A DNA stretch of 64,000 bases from positions 2,852,001 through 2,916,000 of the forward strand of contig NZ_JAHWXK010000001.1 of NCBI RefSeq assembly GCF_023091155.1, read 5' to 3'. Of this stretch, positions 62,831 through 64,000 are shown piece by piece (position 1 is the stretch's first letter; the number at the start of each line of letters is the position of its first letter). The stretch comes from Microbacterium sufflavum (GTDB taxonomy: Bacteria; Actinomycetota; Actinomycetes; Actinomycetales; Microbacteriaceae). Both the position numbers and the translations under genes were made by a program. The notes under the pieces were generated by a model, which was not told the DNA's origin, did not search any database, and saw only the letters and a program-made list of their open reading frames with translations.

Positions 62831-64000
62831 CGCGGTAGACGTCGTACACCGCGTCGATGCGCCGCACGGCGTTCAGCACGCGGTCCAGGTGCACGGCGTC
62901 GCCCATCTCGAACACGAAGCGGCTCAGCGCCAGGCGCTCATCGGTCGTGCTGACCGTGGCGGACAGGATGTTGACGTGGTGCTCGCTCAGCACTCGAGTG
63001 ACATCCGACAGGAGCCCGGACCGGTCGAGCGCCTCGACCTGGATCTGCACGCGGAAGACGCTCTTGGTGGTCGGTGCCCAGGAGACCTCGACGAAGCGGT
63101 CCTGCTCGCCGCTCAGCGCCTTGACGTTGACGCAGTCGGCACGGTGGACCGAGACGCCGCTCCCCCGCGTGACGAAGCCCACGATCGGGTCGCCCGGCAC
63201 GGGGGTGCAGCACTTGGCGAGCTTGACGAGGATGTCGTTCGCCCCGCGCACGAGCACCCCGGAGTCGCCGCCGCGCGGCTCCCTGGTCTGCACGCTGCCC
63301 GGCAGATCGATCGCCCCGGTCGTCGTGTCGTTCGCCGCCACCAGGGCGGTGACCTTCTCGAGCACGGACTGCGTGGACACGTGTCCCTCGCCGACAGCCG
63401 CGTAGAGCCCGGACACGTCTTCGTAGTGCAGCTGGTGCGCGACCTCGGTGAACGAGTCCTGGTTCATCAGGCGCTGCAGCGGCAGGTTCTGTCGGCGCAT
63501 CGCCCGGGCGATCGCCTCCTTGCCCTGCTCGATCGCCTCCTCGCGACGCTCCTTCGTGAACCAGCCGCGGATCTTGTTCCGCGCCCGCGTGCTCTTGACG
63601 AAGCCGAGCCAGTCCTGGCTGGGGCCGGCGTCGGGGTTCTTCGACGTGAACACCTCGACGACGTCGCCGCTCTTGAGCTCCGACTCGAGCGGCACGAGGC
63701 GGCCGTTGACCTTGGCGCCCATCGTGCGATGGCCGATCTCGGTGTGCACGGCGTAGGCGAAGTCGACGGGCGTCGCGCCGGCGGGAAGGCCGATGACCCG
63801 TCCCTTCGGCGTGAAGACGTAGACCTCCTTGGCTCCGATCTCGAAGCGCAGCGAGTCGAGGAACTCGCCGGGGTCCGCGGTCTCGGCCTGCCAGTCGGAG
63901 ATGTGCGCGAGCCACGCCATGTCGGTGTCGGAGGCGCGGACCTCGGCCTTGCCGCCGCCGTTCATCCGCTCCTTGTACATCCAGTGCGCCGCGACGCCGT
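62817..64000 (-). CDS. relA: (p)ppGpp synthetase/hydrolase RelA, C-terminal part
   Basis: The 3' part of a long RelA/SpoT (Rsh) gene; the HD hydrolase and most of the synthetase domain lie beyond the right edge. The 394 visible residues begin with GVAAHWMYKERMN, the end of the synthetase domain. They continue with TGS (VYVFTPKGRVIGLPAGATP), a conserved helical/zinc-finger part (LVKLAKCCTPVPGDPIVGF, HRADC) and a C-terminal ACT domain (LSEHHVNILSATVSTTDER). It should be a bifunctional enzyme that makes and removes (p)ppGpp. Confidence 0.95.
   Translation of the reverse strand, partial: GVAAHWMYKERMNGGGKAEVRASDTDMAWLAHISDWQAETADPGEFLDSLRFEIGAKEVYVFTPKGRVIGLPAGATPVDFAYAVHTEIGHRTMGAKVNGRLVPLESELKSGDVVEVFTSKNPDAGPSQDWLGFVKSTRARNKIRGWFTKERREEAIEQGKEAIARAMRRQNLPLQRLMNQDSFTEVAHQLHYEDVSGLYAAVGEGHVSTQSVLEKVTALVAANDTTTGAIDLPGSVQTREPRGGDSGVLVRGANDILVKLAKCCTPVPGDPIVGFVTRGSGVSVHRADCVNVKALSGEQDRFVEVSWAPTTKSVFRVQIQVEALDRSGLLSDVTRVLSEHHVNILSATVSTTDERLALSRFVFEMGDAVHLDRVLNAVRRIDAVYDVYRVTSS

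Overview
High-GC actinobacterial chromosome, most consistent with Microbacteriaceae (Microbacterium or a close relative). This rests on gene content, frequent GTG/TTG starts, near-universal 1-, 4- or 8-base gene overlaps, actinobacterial signature proteins (HGxxPAAW protein, mIHF-type domain, helicase-dead PriA, ANTAR regulator) and gene order. The window is a dense block of housekeeping genes, almost all on the minus strand. I see no insertion sequence, prophage, CRISPR array or rRNA, and no gene-free stretch over 300 bases.

Layout from low to high coordinate. 1-9.0 kb: the first codons of a flavin-dependent oxidoreductase-like gene, a DUF885 protein, polA, a thioesterase, an acetyltransferase, an ANTAR response regulator, tRNA-Leu(CAA) and three alpha/beta hydrolases. 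9.1-16.7 kb: pyk and gltBD. 16.8-24.5 kb: lgt, trpABC, an HGxxPAAW protein, a Trp-associated membrane protein, hisI, hisF, hisG, hisE and rpe. trpE is absent from the place where related genomes carry it. 24.5-30.4 kb: rsmB, fmt, priA, metK and rpoZ. 30.4-40.0 kb: the pyrimidine operon, transcribed pyrR-pyrB-pyrC-(PH-like membrane protein)-carA-carB-pyrF-gmk; the last gene is fused to an mIHF-like DNA-binding domain. 40.0-44.7 kb: a metallo-beta-lactamase/Rieske fusion and a SNF2 helicase. 44.7-55.4 kb: a run from alaS through ruvX, mltG, aroE, aroC, aroK, aroB, a GNAT gene and aroQ to efp and nusB. 55.5-64 kb: rpsD, rarA, a Ser/Pro-rich membrane protein, a HEM4/winged-helix regulator coupled to a truncated NirB-like flavoprotein, a DUF349 protein, an AbiEi-like protein and the 3' part of relA.

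The genes form long translationally coupled units for pyrimidine, tryptophan/histidine, shikimate and translation/replication functions. Control signals visible in the sequence include a PyrR-binding loop just upstream of the pyrR ribosome binding site, a leader with mutually exclusive hairpins before rpsD, and a recurring TAGGCT/TAGCCT-type -10 element. In at least six cases (polA, rarA, hisE, the DUF885 gene, the ANTAR regulator and one hydrolase) that element sits 6-7 nt from the start codon, which implies leaderless mRNAs.

The least conventional content is the NirB-like/HEM4-wHTH pair (58.2-60.7 kb), the MBL-Rieske protein, the mIHF-Gmk fusion and the regulatory leaders. I did not find a defence or mobile system.
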